64,000 nucleotides of DNA. Source: CBDFHJ01 sp965247635. Lineage in GTDB: Bacteria > Chloroflexota > Dehalococcoidia > Lucifugimonadales > Australimonadaceae. The stretch's first letter is position 1. Each line of letters begins with the position of its first letter. The notes beneath the pieces were generated by a model. The model searched no databases. It was not told the origin of the DNA and saw nothing but the letters and a program-made list of their open reading frames with translations. Shown one piece after another: positions 49,200 through 57,598 of the stretch. The position numbers were made by a program, and so were the translations under genes. Where the stretch lies: positions 620,001 through 684,000 of the forward strand of contig CBDFHJ010000010.1 in NCBI GenBank assembly GCA_965247635.1. Direction: 5' to 3'.

Positions 49200-52100
49200 T
49201 TACGCTCGTTCGACACCCAGCGTCAGCTGCACTCCCTCCACCGTCTGCTCCTCGGCGTAAGCACTCTTTGGTGGGGGCGTCAGCAGCAGCTCCCGGCTGA
49301 GCGTTTCCTGACGGATGTACTCTCCCTGGCCGTCCACCACCGAGCGCATCCGCGCGTCGGCACCGGAGACGTAGAGGATGATCCGGTCGTCGATGTTCAG
49401 TTCGGCGCTTCTGCGAAGGCTTTGCACGCGGTGGACGAGCTCCCGGGCGGCGCCTTCTGCTTCTAGCTCCGGGGTGATAGTGGTGTCGACCGCCGCCATC
49501 AGTCCACCGGGGCCTTCTGTCGCCACGGACAAGCCGGGGCGATCTTGCACGCTCACCAGCACCTCGTCTGGCTCCAACGTAAACTCGCCCACGGCCACCG
49601 CTCGGCCTGCCCGCACCCGCGCCGCGATGGCCGAGGCGTCGGCACCTGCCAGCGCCGTCGTAACCGCGGTCACCTGGTCACCGTACTTTGGGCCTAGGAC
49701 AGGCAGGTTTGGCCGTACCTGAAAGATGGCCAGCGACTCTCCGCTTGCGACTTCAACGGCTTTCACGTTCAGCTCGTCCAGTATCTGGGACTCCACCTGG
49801 GACAAGAGCCCCTGCTCCTCCGGGCGTAGCTGGACCAACACCTTGGCCAGTGGCTGGCGGACCTTCACCTGTGCTTTGCTGCGGGCGGCCCGGCCCACGC
49901 TGGCGACACGCATGGCCAGCCGGACCGCTCGGTCTAGCGTCGCGTCTATCATCGACGGATCGGCCACGGGGAAATCGGCCAGGTGCACGCTGGCCGGTGA
50001 GCCCTCCGGTGCAAGGTTCCGGTAGATTTCGTCCGCCACGAAGGGGGCCAGCGGCGCCATGAGCTTGCTGAGCGTCAGCACGCAGGAGTACAGCGTGACG
50101 TAGGCCCAGACCTTATCTTCGTCGCTCTCCCCCTTCCAGAAGCGGCGCCGGCTTCGGCGCACGTACCAATTGGAAAGCGCGTCCGTGAGCTCCTCGATAC
50201 GCCGGCCGGCGTCGGTGGGATTGAAGGCGTCCAGATTCTTGGTCACCGTTTCCACCAACTCGTTCAGCTCGGAGAAGGCCCAGCGGTCCAGCTCGTTGGG
50301 CGGCCTCGTAGCCAGGGAAGGCCCGCCTACTTCGCCGCTCCACAGGGAGGCGTGGGCCTGCGGGTCGAACCCATCCAGATTTCCGTAGGTCACGAAGAAG
50401 CTGTAGGTGTTCCAAAAAGTGAGCAGGAAGCGCCGTAGCGACTCCTGCACCAGATTTCCGGAGAAGCGGCGGTCGCTCCCCGCGGGGGCGGCCGTGAACA
50501 GGTACCAACGGAGCGCGTCGGCGCCCTGATCGTGAAGCACCGACCACGGGTCCACGACGTTGCCCTTGGACTTGGACATCTTCTCGCCCTGCTCGTCCAG
50601 GATGAGCCCCAAGCAGACCACGTTCTTGTAGGAGGACTGTCCCGTGAGAAGCGTTGAGATCGCCAGCAGGCTATAGAACCACCCGCGGGTCTGGTCTACG
50701 GCCTCCGTGATGTAGTCGGCCGGGTAGAAGGGGCTTTGCATTAGGCCAGGGGCGTCTTGAAGCGTTATGGGCCGGCCGTACGGTCCTATCAGCTCCACTG
50801 GGTACGCCCACTGAGCGAACGGCATGGCGCCCGAGTCATACCAGGCGTCAGCTACTTCCGGCACCCGTCGCATTGCCCCGCCGCACTGCTCACAGACCAG
50901 CTCCACCCGGTCCACGTAAGGCCGGTGCAGGTCCAGGCCGTTCACCAGGTCCCGCGTCTCCTTCGTGGCCAGCTTCTTCAGCTCGGCTACGCTTCCGACG
51001 CAGTGGGTGTGGCCGCACGACCCGCACCGCCAGATGGGGATGGGCGTGCCCCAGTAGCGCTCCCGAGAGATAGCCCAGTCCACGTTATTGCGGAGCCACT
51101 CCCCGAACCTTCCCTCCTTGATGTGTTCCGGGTACCAGTTGATGCCCTGGTTTATCGCCACCATCTGGTCCTTCACCTTCGTGGTCTCGATGTACCAGGA
51201 GGTCTTTGCGTAGTAGAGCAGCGGGGTCCCGCACCGCCAGCAGAACGGGTACGTGTGGCGGTACACCTCCCGCTTGTACAGCAGGCCCCGCGCCGCCAGG
51301 CTCTGCATCAGCGCTTCATCGGCGTCCTTCACGAAGGTGCCGGCGCCTGGGAATTCGCCCTGAAGCACGCCCTGCAGGTCCACCGTGTGCACCATGGGCA
51401 TGCCGAAGGCGCGACCCAGCTCCTGGTCGTAGGCCCCGTAGGCGGGGGCCGTGTGGACGATGCCCGTCCCCTCGTCCGTGGTCACGAACTCCGCGGGCAC
51501 CACCCGGTAGAGGTAGTCGCGCAGCTCCGGGCTCGGAAAGGGCGGCTCGTAGTAGACGCCCACCAGCTCCGCTCCGCTGAAGCTCTCCACCACCTGCCAC
51601 CCTTCGCCCAACGTCCGCTCCAGCAGGCCCTTTGCCAAAATCACGCGCTCCTGGGTCTGCCCTGGTGGCGATTGCACGAGAACGTACTCCTCGCGCGGCG
51701 CCACCGCCAGCGCCGTGTGGGCGGTAAGGGTCCACGGTGTCGTGGTCCACGCTAAAAACGCGGGGACCTCCTGCTCCCAAAGGGCAGCATTGAGGTTGTA
51801 TCCCAGGCGGGCCAACACCTCTTCCGTTGCTCCATCGGCGTTCCCCTGCAGGTCCTCGCGGAGCCGGAAGCGGACGAAAATGGAAGGGTCGGGTGTGTCC
51901 TCCTCGTACCCCTGCGCCACCTCGTGGGAGCTAAGGCTCGTTACGCACCGGGGGCAGTGGGGCGTGACCTTATACCCTTCATACACCAGACCACGGTCCC
52001 ATAGCTGCCGGAAGACCCACCAGCCCGTCTCGATGTAGCTGTTGTCATACGTTACGTACGCGTCCTGCATGTCCAGCCACACGCCGCTCCGCTCCGTCAT

Positions 52101-52517
52101 CTGCTCCCACTCCTTCACGTAGCGGAACACGCTCTCTCGGCACCGGCGGTTGAACTCCTCAATCCCGAACTCCTCGATCGCCTGCTTAGAGTTCAGGCCC
52201 AGCTCCTTCTCCACCTCCAGCTCCACCGGTAGCCCGTGGGTGTCCCAGCCGCCCCTGCGGACGGGGCGATACCCCCGCATGGTCTTGTACCGGATTACCA
52301 CGTCCTTGAAGGCTCTGGAGAGCACGTGGTGAATACCCGGACTTCCGTTGGCCGTGGGGGGTCCCTCGTAAAAAACGAACAGCCCAGCCTCTCCCCGGAC
52401 ATCGTCCACCTGCTGAAAGATGCTTTCTGAGCGCCAACGGCGCAGCACCTCCTCCTCCAACTGAGGGAAGTTCACCCTGTTCGAGACAGGTTCAAACACA
52501 CCCTTTGACTCGGCCAT
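49200..52517 (-). CDS. ileS: Isoleucyl-tRNA synthetase
   Basis: The 1105-residue class I synthetase has the HIGH-equivalent NGSPGIHHVLSRAF (near residue 58), the editing domain, KMSKSKGNVVDPW, and a tRNA-binding C-terminus. It is of the eukaryote-like type 2 (LEEEVLRRWRSESIFQQVDDVRG start, extended C-terminus), a form found in several bacteria. GAGGAGAGG precedes ATG 52517. Its expression is controlled by the T-box leader directly upstream. Confidence 0.97.
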   Translation of the reverse strand: MAESKGVFEPVSNRVNFPQLEEEVLRRWRSESIFQQVDDVRGEAGLFVFYEGPPTANGSPGIHHVLSRAFKDVVIRYKTMRGYRPVRRGGWDTHGLPVELEVEKELGLNSKQAIEEFGIEEFNRRCRESVFRYVKEWEQMTERSGVWLDMQDAYVTYDNSYIETGWWVFRQLWDRGLVYEGYKVTPHCPRCVTSLSSHEVAQGYEEDTPDPSIFVRFRLREDLQGNADGATEEVLARLGYNLNAALWEQEVPAFLAWTTTPWTLTAHTALAVAPREEYVLVQSPPGQTQERVILAKGLLERTLGEGWQVVESFSGAELVGVYYEPPFPSPELRDYLYRVVPAEFVTTDEGTGIVHTAPAYGAYDQELGRAFGMPMVHTVDLQGVLQGEFPGAGTFVKDADEALMQSLAARGLLYKREVYRHTYPFCWRCGTPLLYYAKTSWYIETTKVKDQMVAINQGINWYPEHIKEGRFGEWLRNNVDWAISRERYWGTPIPIWRCGSCGHTHCVGSVAELKKLATKETRDLVNGLDLHRPYVDRVELVCEQCGGAMRRVPEVADAWYDSGAMPFAQWAYPVELIGPYGRPITLQDAPGLMQSPFYPADYITEAVDQTRGWFYSLLAISTLLTGQSSYKNVVCLGLILDEQGEKMSKSKGNVVDPWSVLHDQGADALRWYLFTAAPAGSDRRFSGNLVQESLRRFLLTFWNTYSFFVTYGNLDGFDPQAHASLWSGEVGGPSLATRPPNELDRWAFSELNELVETVTKNLDAFNPTDAGRRIEELTDALSNWYVRRSRRRFWKGESDEDKVWAYVTLYSCVLTLSKLMAPLAPFVADEIYRNLAPEGSPASVHLADFPVADPSMIDATLDRAVRLAMRVASVGRAARSKAQVKVRQPLAKVLVQLRPEEQGLLSQVESQILDELNVKAVEVASGESLAIFQVRPNLPVLGPKYGDQVTAVTTALAGADASAIAARVRAGRAVAVGEFTLEPDEVLVSVQDRPGLSVATEGPGGLMAAVDTTITPELEAEGAARELVHRVQSLRRSAELNIDDRIILYVSGADARMRSVVDGQGEYIRQETLSRELLLTPPPKSAYAEEQTVEGVQLTLGVERA

Positions 52518-52562
52518 CAGGTGCCTCTCCTCACTTCGCAGACCCCCCGATCGGTCCAGGAA

Positions 52563-52831
52563 AACAAAAAACCCGTCCCCTCTAGGGACGGGTCATAACA
52601 CCCGCGGTACCACCCTACTTGCCCCGATATATCGGGGCCACTTATCAGGGCGCCATCACGCCCTCGCCTCTGTTAACGGGTGGCGTACCCGGCCGCGCCT
52701 ACTGGTCCCGGCTATCGGGACGTTGGGGCGGCAGCTCAGGAGTGATATTCGAACGGGGCTACCCGCCGGCTCGCACCGTACCCGGCTCGCTGAGGGCTCG
52801 CTCCGGTCTAGTCGTCTCCGTCGTCGCCTTT
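52563..52831 (-). promoter_or_regulatory. T-box riboswitch leader of ileS
   Basis: On the minus strand a structured leader contains the specifier region GAATATCACTCCTGAGCTG, with Ile codon ATC at 52746-52744. It also has the T-box AGGGTGGTACCGCGGG (about 52600-52615) and a terminator stem ACCCGTCCC/GGGACGGGT followed by TTTTTTGTTTT (52563-52593). Uncharged tRNA-Ile would stabilise the antiterminator and permit ileS transcription. Confidence 0.95.
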
Positions 52832-52837
52832 GGCACG

Positions 52838-52866
52838 AAGCTACCACGCCAGCGCCGCACCGTCAA
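52838..52866 (-). promoter_or_regulatory. Promoter of the T-box/ileS transcript
   Basis: TTGACG (52861-52866), a 17-nt spacer and TAGCTT (52838-52843) on the minus strand lie just upstream of the T-box leader. Confidence 0.55.
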
Positions 52867-52888
52867 GCCACGCCGCGGGAGGGTTAGC

Positions 52889-53779
52889 CTATCCCCGGCG
52901 TCGGCGGCTACGGGGCGTCGGCCTTCCTGGCCGTTTTCTCTGGGGTGCCGGCTTGTCGCCCTGCTCCACGGCCTGACGCGGTCGAGACACCGCTCTGGCC
53001 GGCTGCTGGACAGGCGGCTGGTTCCACCCCCGGCGCAGCCGCGCGACCACCGTGACCACGCCTACCTGGAGGCTGACGAAGAACACCCATGACGTGACCT
53101 CAGCCCCGTAGGCGGGCAGGGAAATCTCGCTCCTCAATCGGACCGGCAGCTCCCAACCGGCCAGGAGCCCGTGGGCTAGCACCAGCCCCACCAGGGCAAT
53201 CGCCAGTCGGTTCTGGGAGCTTTCGGGCCCTAGGACCAGCCGGCGCACCAGCCAGATGAGTACCCCTACCTCCACGGCGGCTCGGGCTGCCGAGGTAGCG
53301 GTCAATGCTGAGGCCCACGAGGTGGTAACGCCCTCGCTCACCTCAAAGATGGGTATCTGGACCGCCTGGGTCATCAAAAACATGCAGACGAAGGCAACGG
53401 CGTAGGCGGTGCTGTGCTGGGCCAGCGCAATGCTGATCAGCAACACGAACCCGAATATCACCACGTAGCCGATGGGCGCGGCGGGTATCGCCGCAGAGCC
53501 AAGGTTGCCCAGGCCGAAGCCCACCGTCAGGAAGAATACGGCGCCTAGCCCTGCCGGCGGCCAGGTAATGAGCCGTAGTGGGAGCCGGCCCCGCATCGTC
53601 AGGACCGCTCCATAGACCGTCGCCATCATGAGCGCTACCGAGGGCGGAGAAAGGTTGCCGATGGTCCCGGGCCACTCCAGGGCCCGCCACGGCCACGAGA
53701 TATAGGAAGCGATAAGAAGGAGCAGAAAGGGCGCAGCGAGGGTCAGCTCTTGTCGAGACGCGGGTCCGCTAGCTCGCAT
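52889..53779 (-). CDS. Polytopic membrane protein, function unknown
   Basis: The 296-residue protein has about eight hydrophobic segments in the first 250 residues (for example LAAPFLLLLIASYISWPW, AGLGAVFFLTVGFGLGN, VVIFGFVLLISIALAQ). The tail of about 45 residues is basic and Arg/Pro/Gln-rich (RPRQAVEQGDKPAPQRKRPG). No family is recognised. It follows jag by 9 nt, so it is probably the last gene of the rpmH-rnpA-yidD-yidC-jag transcript. Confidence 0.7.
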   Translation of the reverse strand: MRASGPASRQELTLAAPFLLLLIASYISWPWRALEWPGTIGNLSPPSVALMMATVYGAVLTMRGRLPLRLITWPPAGLGAVFFLTVGFGLGNLGSAAIPAAPIGYVVIFGFVLLISIALAQHSTAYAVAFVCMFLMTQAVQIPIFEVSEGVTTSWASALTATSAARAAVEVGVLIWLVRRLVLGPESSQNRLAIALVGLVLAHGLLAGWELPVRLRSEISLPAYGAEVTSWVFFVSLQVGVVTVVARLRRGWNQPPVQQPARAVSRPRQAVEQGDKPAPQRKRPGRPTPRSRRRRG

Positions 53780-53788
53780 CGGCGTACG

Positions 53789-54451
53789 TTAGCTTTCACC
53801 ACCAGCGCTGGACACTGGCCGGACGGTCACCTTACGGTCTCTGCCTTCCCCGTCGCTCTCCGTCGCTACTCGTGCGTGATCGGCAAGGGCTATATGAATA
53901 ATACGCCGGTCCGCGGCCGACATGGGCTCCAAGGTGATAGCTCTCCCAGAGGAGGTCACCCGTTCCGCCGTACGCTGGGCCAACGTAGTCAGGTTCCGCC
54001 GCCGCCGCTCCCTGTACTGCTCCACGTCTACCACGATGCGGTCGTCTCGATCCCCCTGCCGCGTCAGCAATAGGTTCACGATGAACTGGAGCGCATTGAG
54101 GGTTTCACCTCGGCGGCCGATAAGCAGCCCGGCATCTTCTCCCTGGATATCGACGACCGGAGGGTCGTCGGGTCCTGAGCCCGATGTGACGATCGTCGGT
54201 TGAGCGTAGACGCCCAAACCCTTGAGGATTCGGTTGACCGTATTTAGACCCGCGCCCGCGGCGCTTTGACCTTCGGCGATACGGGTCACCCGTACCTTGG
54301 CCAGTTCGGCCCCGATGCCCAGAATTCCGGCCCGGCCCTTGCTAACGACCTCGACCTCGACCTCGTCTCGTCCGGCGACGAGCTCGAGGAGGGCGATCTC
54401 GATTGCTTCGTCTACCGTCCGTGCTGTCATCTCCCGGCTCTCTCTGTCCAT
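53789..54451 (-). CDS. jag: Jag/KhpB (EloR) RNA-binding protein
   Basis: The protein, about 220 residues from ATG 54451 behind GGAGCTAGGAAGTG, has the three domains of the family: Jag-N (about 8-60, VDEAIEIALLELVAGRDEVEVEVV then GRAGILGIGAE), KH (about 95-150, DIQGEDAGLLIGRRGETLNALQFIVN) and R3H (about 155-215, RRRNLTTLAQRTAERV, IIHIALADH). It binds small RNAs and controls cell elongation genes in Gram-positive bacteria. Its start lies about 110 bp inside the yidC reading frame, so the two genes are translationally coupled. Confidence 0.9.
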   Translation of the reverse strand: MDRESREMTARTVDEAIEIALLELVAGRDEVEVEVVSKGRAGILGIGAELAKVRVTRIAEGQSAAGAGLNTVNRILKGLGVYAQPTIVTSGSGPDDPPVVDIQGEDAGLLIGRRGETLNALQFIVNLLLTRQGDRDDRIVVDVEQYRERRRRNLTTLAQRTAERVTSSGRAITLEPMSAADRRIIHIALADHARVATESDGEGRDRKVTVRPVSSAGGES

Positions 54452-55241
54452 CACTTCCTAGCTCCTCTCCCGCGGATTGTCCTGCAACCGCGGGCACCGG
54501 CTGCTGGGCCAGACGTGTTGACCGTAGGCCGCCCCAGCCCGAAACAAAGTACTGCATCACGATTCCAATGATGTTTGAGATGACCCAGTACAGCACCAGA
54601 CCACTGAAAAAGGTAATGCTGATGACGACGAAGAAGATCGGCATCATCCATAGCATCATCCGCTGCGTGCTCTGCTGGTTGGGGTCCGCGTTGGGCATCA
54701 TGGACATCTTCTGCTGTACCCACATGGTCGCCCCAGACAGGATCGGCAGCAGGAAAGTGGGGTCCTTTTCCCCGAGGTCCAGCCAGAGGAAAGCTCGGTC
54801 CACCGGTACTGCGCCCGCTATCGGGAGCCAGCTATAGAGGTCCTCGGCCAGGCCCGCAAGCCCCTCCGGGTTCACTCCTATCGTGTTCCTTATGGTCCAG
54901 AACAGCCCGATCAGGATGGGGATCTGAACGGCGAACGGTCCTAGGCAGCCCAGGGGATTGATCCCCATCTCCTTGTAGAGCTTCATCGTCTCCTGGGACC
55001 GGCGTCTGGGATCGTCCGGGTACCGGTCCCGGATGGTCTTGATCCGCGACTGCATGGCCTGCATCTTCTGGGTCTGACGCAGCTGCCGCCTGGTCAGGGG
55101 ATACGTTAGGCCGCGGATGAGCACCGTCAGCGCGATGATGGCGACTCCGAAGTTGCTGAACAGCAGCACGTAAAGCAGCAGCAGGCTATTCGTCAGTGGC
55201 CTGACGATAGCTTCGTTCCATAGAAGGCCTATGAACTCCAT
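54342..55241 (-). CDS. yidC: YidC/Oxa1 membrane protein insertase
   Basis: The 299-residue protein of the Gram-positive-like short type has the pattern FGVAIIALTVLIRGLTYPL (hydrophilic groove Arg), the hairpin QSRIKTIRDRYPDDPRRRSQE, NPLGCLGPFAVQIPILIGLFW and MMLWMMPIFFVVISITFFSGLVLYW, followed by a very basic tail (DRPPRARRRTRRGRGRGR). It inserts proteins into the membrane. The tail overlaps the start of jag by about 110 bp. The lipoprotein gene before it ends 18 nt upstream. Confidence 0.93.
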   Translation of the reverse strand: MEFIGLLWNEAIVRPLTNSLLLLYVLLFSNFGVAIIALTVLIRGLTYPLTRRQLRQTQKMQAMQSRIKTIRDRYPDDPRRRSQETMKLYKEMGINPLGCLGPFAVQIPILIGLFWTIRNTIGVNPEGLAGLAEDLYSWLPIAGAVPVDRAFLWLDLGEKDPTFLLPILSGATMWVQQKMSMMPNADPNQQSTQRMMLWMMPIFFVVISITFFSGLVLYWVISNIIGIVMQYFVSGWGGLRSTRLAQQPVPAVAGQSAGEELGSDGQREPGDDSTDGRRSNRDRPPRARRRTRRGRGRGR

Positions 55242-55259
55242 GGAGTGCTTCCTGCTGTT

Positions 55260-56459
55260 CTACCGCCTTGTATTTGCCGGCTCAGCCCAACGGGCGCGCC
55301 CTAAGGCTACGTCGATGGCCTCAATCTTGTGGTCCAAAGTGCTGAGGTACACCACGCTTCCCCGTGCCGTCAGGGGCGCTCGCACCTTCCCACTCAACTG
55401 ACGCGACGACACCTCCACCCCACTCGCGATGTCCACCACGTACAACCGCTCGGCATCCGAGGCCACCACAACCTGGTCACCCACCAGCGTTGGAGTGGAC
55501 AGGATTGCCCCCTCCGTGTCGAACTCCCAGACCACGAACTCGGTGGCCAAGTCCATGGCGTAGAGCTTGCCGTCCAGGCTGGGGATGAAGAGCATTTCCC
55601 CGTCGGTGGCCACACCGCTCCAGAACCAGCTGCCCGCCTTAAAGAGGCGTCTGACCGCTCCCGTGGCTGCGTCTATGGCGTAGAAGCTTCGGTCGAAGGC
55701 GCCGACGTACACTGTCCCACCCCGCACCACAGGTGTGGACCCGATGGCACCGCCTAATTCAGCGGGGGCGGACCACCGGAGCGAACAGTCATCGATCCTC
55801 ACGGCGTAGAACCGGTGGGCCAGGTCGCCGAAGTACGCCACCCCGTCGGCGATCGCCGGCGTCGACCACACTTTGCCGATGGGGTCCGCCCTCCGAGCGG
55901 GGAAGCGGCAGACCTCACTGAAGGTCTCAGCGTCCAGCACATACAGCCGGCCACTCTCCGAGTCCTCGGCGGCGCCGAATACCACCTTCCCCTCGTACGC
56001 GACCACGGCGCCGATGACACCCTTGCTGAGCTCGGCGCCCTCTACCTCGAAACCCTCGTCTCCAAAGACGTTTTTTAGGCTCTGCGCGTCCAGGGCATAG
56101 ACCTTTCCGTTAAACCCGCCCACGTAGACCCGGTCGTCGGCAAGCGTGGGTGTCCCATAAATGGCGCGGAACTTCTCATCCTCTCCGCCCGGCTCCTCTG
56201 GGAACGCCGCCCGCAACAACCCGGTCTCGGCGTCCAGCGCTAAGACCTGCCGGTCCATGGTGCCGACGTAGACCACGTCCCCGCCATCGGTCACACCCGA
56301 CCAGCCGGCATCTGGATTGAACTCTCTGGCCCCACAGGCCGCCAGGAGGAACAAGCCGATCACACCGGCCAGCGCAAGGTTGAACCGTAGGCCAAGCCCT
56401 TTACTGTTACGTATCAACTCAAGGTCCTTTGATTCATTTCCGGGAGACCACCACGCCAT
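55260..56459 (-). CDS. PQQ-type beta-propeller lipoprotein (BamB-like)
   Basis: From ATG 56459 the protein has about 399 residues with a signal and lipobox around LLAAC (near residue 42). It then has repeated propeller blades with DGGDVVYVGTMDRQVLALDAETG, VYVGGFNGKVYALDAQS, AIADGVAYFGDLAHRFYAV, TVYVGAFDRSFYAIDAATG and GEMLFIPSLDGKLYAMD. Such WD/PQQ-like propellers act in envelope protein assembly or binding; no quinone site is evident. Its place between yidD and yidC suggests a role in membrane or secreted protein assembly. Longer starts at 56510 overlap yidD. Confidence 0.8.
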   Translation of the reverse strand: MAWWSPGNESKDLELIRNSKGLGLRFNLALAGVIGLFLLAACGAREFNPDAGWSGVTDGGDVVYVGTMDRQVLALDAETGLLRAAFPEEPGGEDEKFRAIYGTPTLADDRVYVGGFNGKVYALDAQSLKNVFGDEGFEVEGAELSKGVIGAVVAYEGKVVFGAAEDSESGRLYVLDAETFSEVCRFPARRADPIGKVWSTPAIADGVAYFGDLAHRFYAVRIDDCSLRWSAPAELGGAIGSTPVVRGGTVYVGAFDRSFYAIDAATGAVRRLFKAGSWFWSGVATDGEMLFIPSLDGKLYAMDLATEFVVWEFDTEGAILSTPTLVGDQVVVASDAERLYVVDIASGVEVSSRQLSGKVRAPLTARGSVVYLSTLDHKIEAIDVALGRARWAEPANTRR

Positions 56460-56467
56460 CAGCGGTG

Positions 56468-56695
56468 TTAGGGCACGGGGTCGTACCCACGGCTGCCCAG
56501 CGGGTGGCATCGGCTCAGCCGGCGCACCCCCATCCAGATGCCTCTCAGCACGCCATACCGTTCGATAGCCTCTTGGGTGTAGTGGGAGCAGGTCGGCGTA
56601 TACCGGCAGGCACCGGGCAGGTAGGAGGAGAGCGCGTGCTGATAGAACGTGATGAGCCTGATGACTAAACGTCGCATCTCGGTCCTAGTCCTCAC
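56468..56695 (-). CDS. yidD: YidD membrane protein insertion efficiency factor
   Basis: The 75-residue product has the complete family pattern: LVIRLITFYQHALSSYLPGACRYTPTCSHYTQEAIERYG, with the conserved Cys pair in CRYTPTCS, and RLSRCHPLGSRGYDPVP at the end. The part before 'QHALS' includes an amphipathic helix that binds the membrane. It lies in the standard rpmH-rnpA-yidD order. Confidence 0.95.
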   Translation of the reverse strand: MRTRTEMRRLVIRLITFYQHALSSYLPGACRYTPTCSHYTQEAIERYGVLRGIWMGVRRLSRCHPLGSRGYDPVP

Positions 56696-56730
56696 ACATC
56701 CCGTACAGGCCGTGTAGCTTCACCCGGCGG

Positions 56731-57114
56731 TCAAGCCGCGAAGTCGAGCAGCTTGGCCTGCTTCGTCACGCTGAGCGCGGCGGCACTCAGCGCTTGAAAG
56801 CTGGCGCCCGCTGCCTGAGGCCGTGCGATAAAGAGCAAGTCCCACCCCGCTCGCACATGGATCTGCCGCGCCACCTCTCGGAGGCGGCGGCGCACCCGGT
56901 TCCGTATCACGGCTTTCCGCGTCACTCTGCGGCTGACCACAAACGCGAATCGCGGACGGGGAAGCGAGTTAGGAGCCGCCCGAAGGAGTAGCAGTGGGTG
57001 GGCCCGCGAAAACCCGTGTTTCCTTAGTGCTTCGAAGTCGTGCCGGCTATGGAGTCGCTGTGTACGCCGTAGCGTGTTGCCCGGGTGCAGTGTATCTGAC
57101 TGGGAAAAAGTCAC
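56731..57114 (-). CDS. rnpA: Ribonuclease P protein component
   Basis: From GTG 57114, whose bases overlap the rpmH stop (GTGTGA), the product is 127 residues, normal for RnpA. The core shows LHSRHDFEALRKHGFSRAHPLL, FAFVVSRRVTRKAVIRNRVRRRLREV (the RNR motif) and WDLLFIARPQAAGASFQAL. It helps RNase P RNA process tRNA precursors. Longer in-frame extensions are only the shadow of rpmH. Confidence 0.92.
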   Translation of the reverse strand: MTFSQSDTLHPGNTLRRTQRLHSRHDFEALRKHGFSRAHPLLLLRAAPNSLPRPRFAFVVSRRVTRKAVIRNRVRRRLREVARQIHVRAGWDLLFIARPQAAGASFQALSAAALSVTKQAKLLDFAA

Positions 57115-57248
57115 ACTGTCAGCTGGTGCCTGCCCTTCAAGCGACGTCGTTTCAACACCGCCCGTCCGTCTGCTGTTTGCATCCTGGACATAAAGCCGTG
57201 CTTCCTGAGACGGCGTCGCTTTTTGGGTTGCCACGTTCTTTTAGGCAC
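57111..57248 (-). CDS. rpmH: Ribosomal protein bL34
   Basis: The 45-residue product starts at GTG 57248: PKRTWQPKKRRRLRKHGFMS then RMQTADGRAVLKRRRLKGRH. It matches the L34 pattern (KRTxQPxxR, then HGFxxRM, then RRxKGRxxL). It is the first gene of the rpmH-rnpA-yidD-(lipoprotein)-yidC-jag series and its end overlaps the rnpA start. Confidence 0.95.
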   Translation of the reverse strand: MPKRTWQPKKRRRLRKHGFMSRMQTADGRAVLKRRRLKGRHQLTV

Positions 57249-57286
57249 TGCTGCTGGACCGCCTGGACTGGCTGAAGTTCATAGGC

Positions 57287-57316
57287 AGTATACCGGCGGC
57301 CTTTCCAGGGTGTCAA
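57287..57316 (-). promoter_or_regulatory. Promoter of the rpmH operon
   Basis: TTGACA (57311-57316), an 18-nt spacer and TATACT (57287-57292) on the minus strand lie 39 nt before GTG 57248. Confidence 0.75.
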
Positions 57317-57598
57317 ACTAGTCCGCCAGGCGTTGAAGCCATTCCGCTACCTCACCATCCCTTGGTCAGGGCCTGCGAACGACATACCGCGCCTGGGTTT
57401 TTCTGAGGCGTTGTTCTGGACATGGCCTGACCCTTAATAACGGCAACGGACCCGCGGTTTAGGCTGTAGGCGCTAGCTCTGGCTACCGAAGATGCCACCA
57501 CATCCGTTCGGAATGACCATTCTTTGGTGCCCACATTCTTTGCAAGCCGCGGAGGCCGACGATATAATCGTGATGCTAGCCGCCCAGAGGAAGGCGAT
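57317..57598. other. Divergent region between rpmH and purF
   Basis: No gene is seen in these 280 bp. The rpmH promoter lies at the left and the purF promoter near 57540. Although rpmH often lies near oriC, there is no cluster of DnaA-box-like TTATCCACA sequences here. Confidence 0.5.
57540..57568 (+). promoter_or_regulatory. Promoter of purF
   Basis: TTGCAA (57540-57545), a 17-nt spacer and a perfect TATAAT (57563-57568) predict an RNA start near 57575, which excludes upstream starts. Confidence 0.75.

Noticed and set aside
52619..53092. 157-codon plus-strand frame over the ileS leader
   Set aside because: It runs antisense through the T-box elements and promoter; no protein features are seen.
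56731..57234. RnpA with a 40-residue N-terminal extension
   Set aside because: The extension is the rpmH sequence read in another frame; GTG 57114 gives the normal length.
57249..57598. Possible oriC next to rpmH
   Set aside because: No DnaA-box cluster, no AT-rich unwinding region and no dnaA gene are present here.
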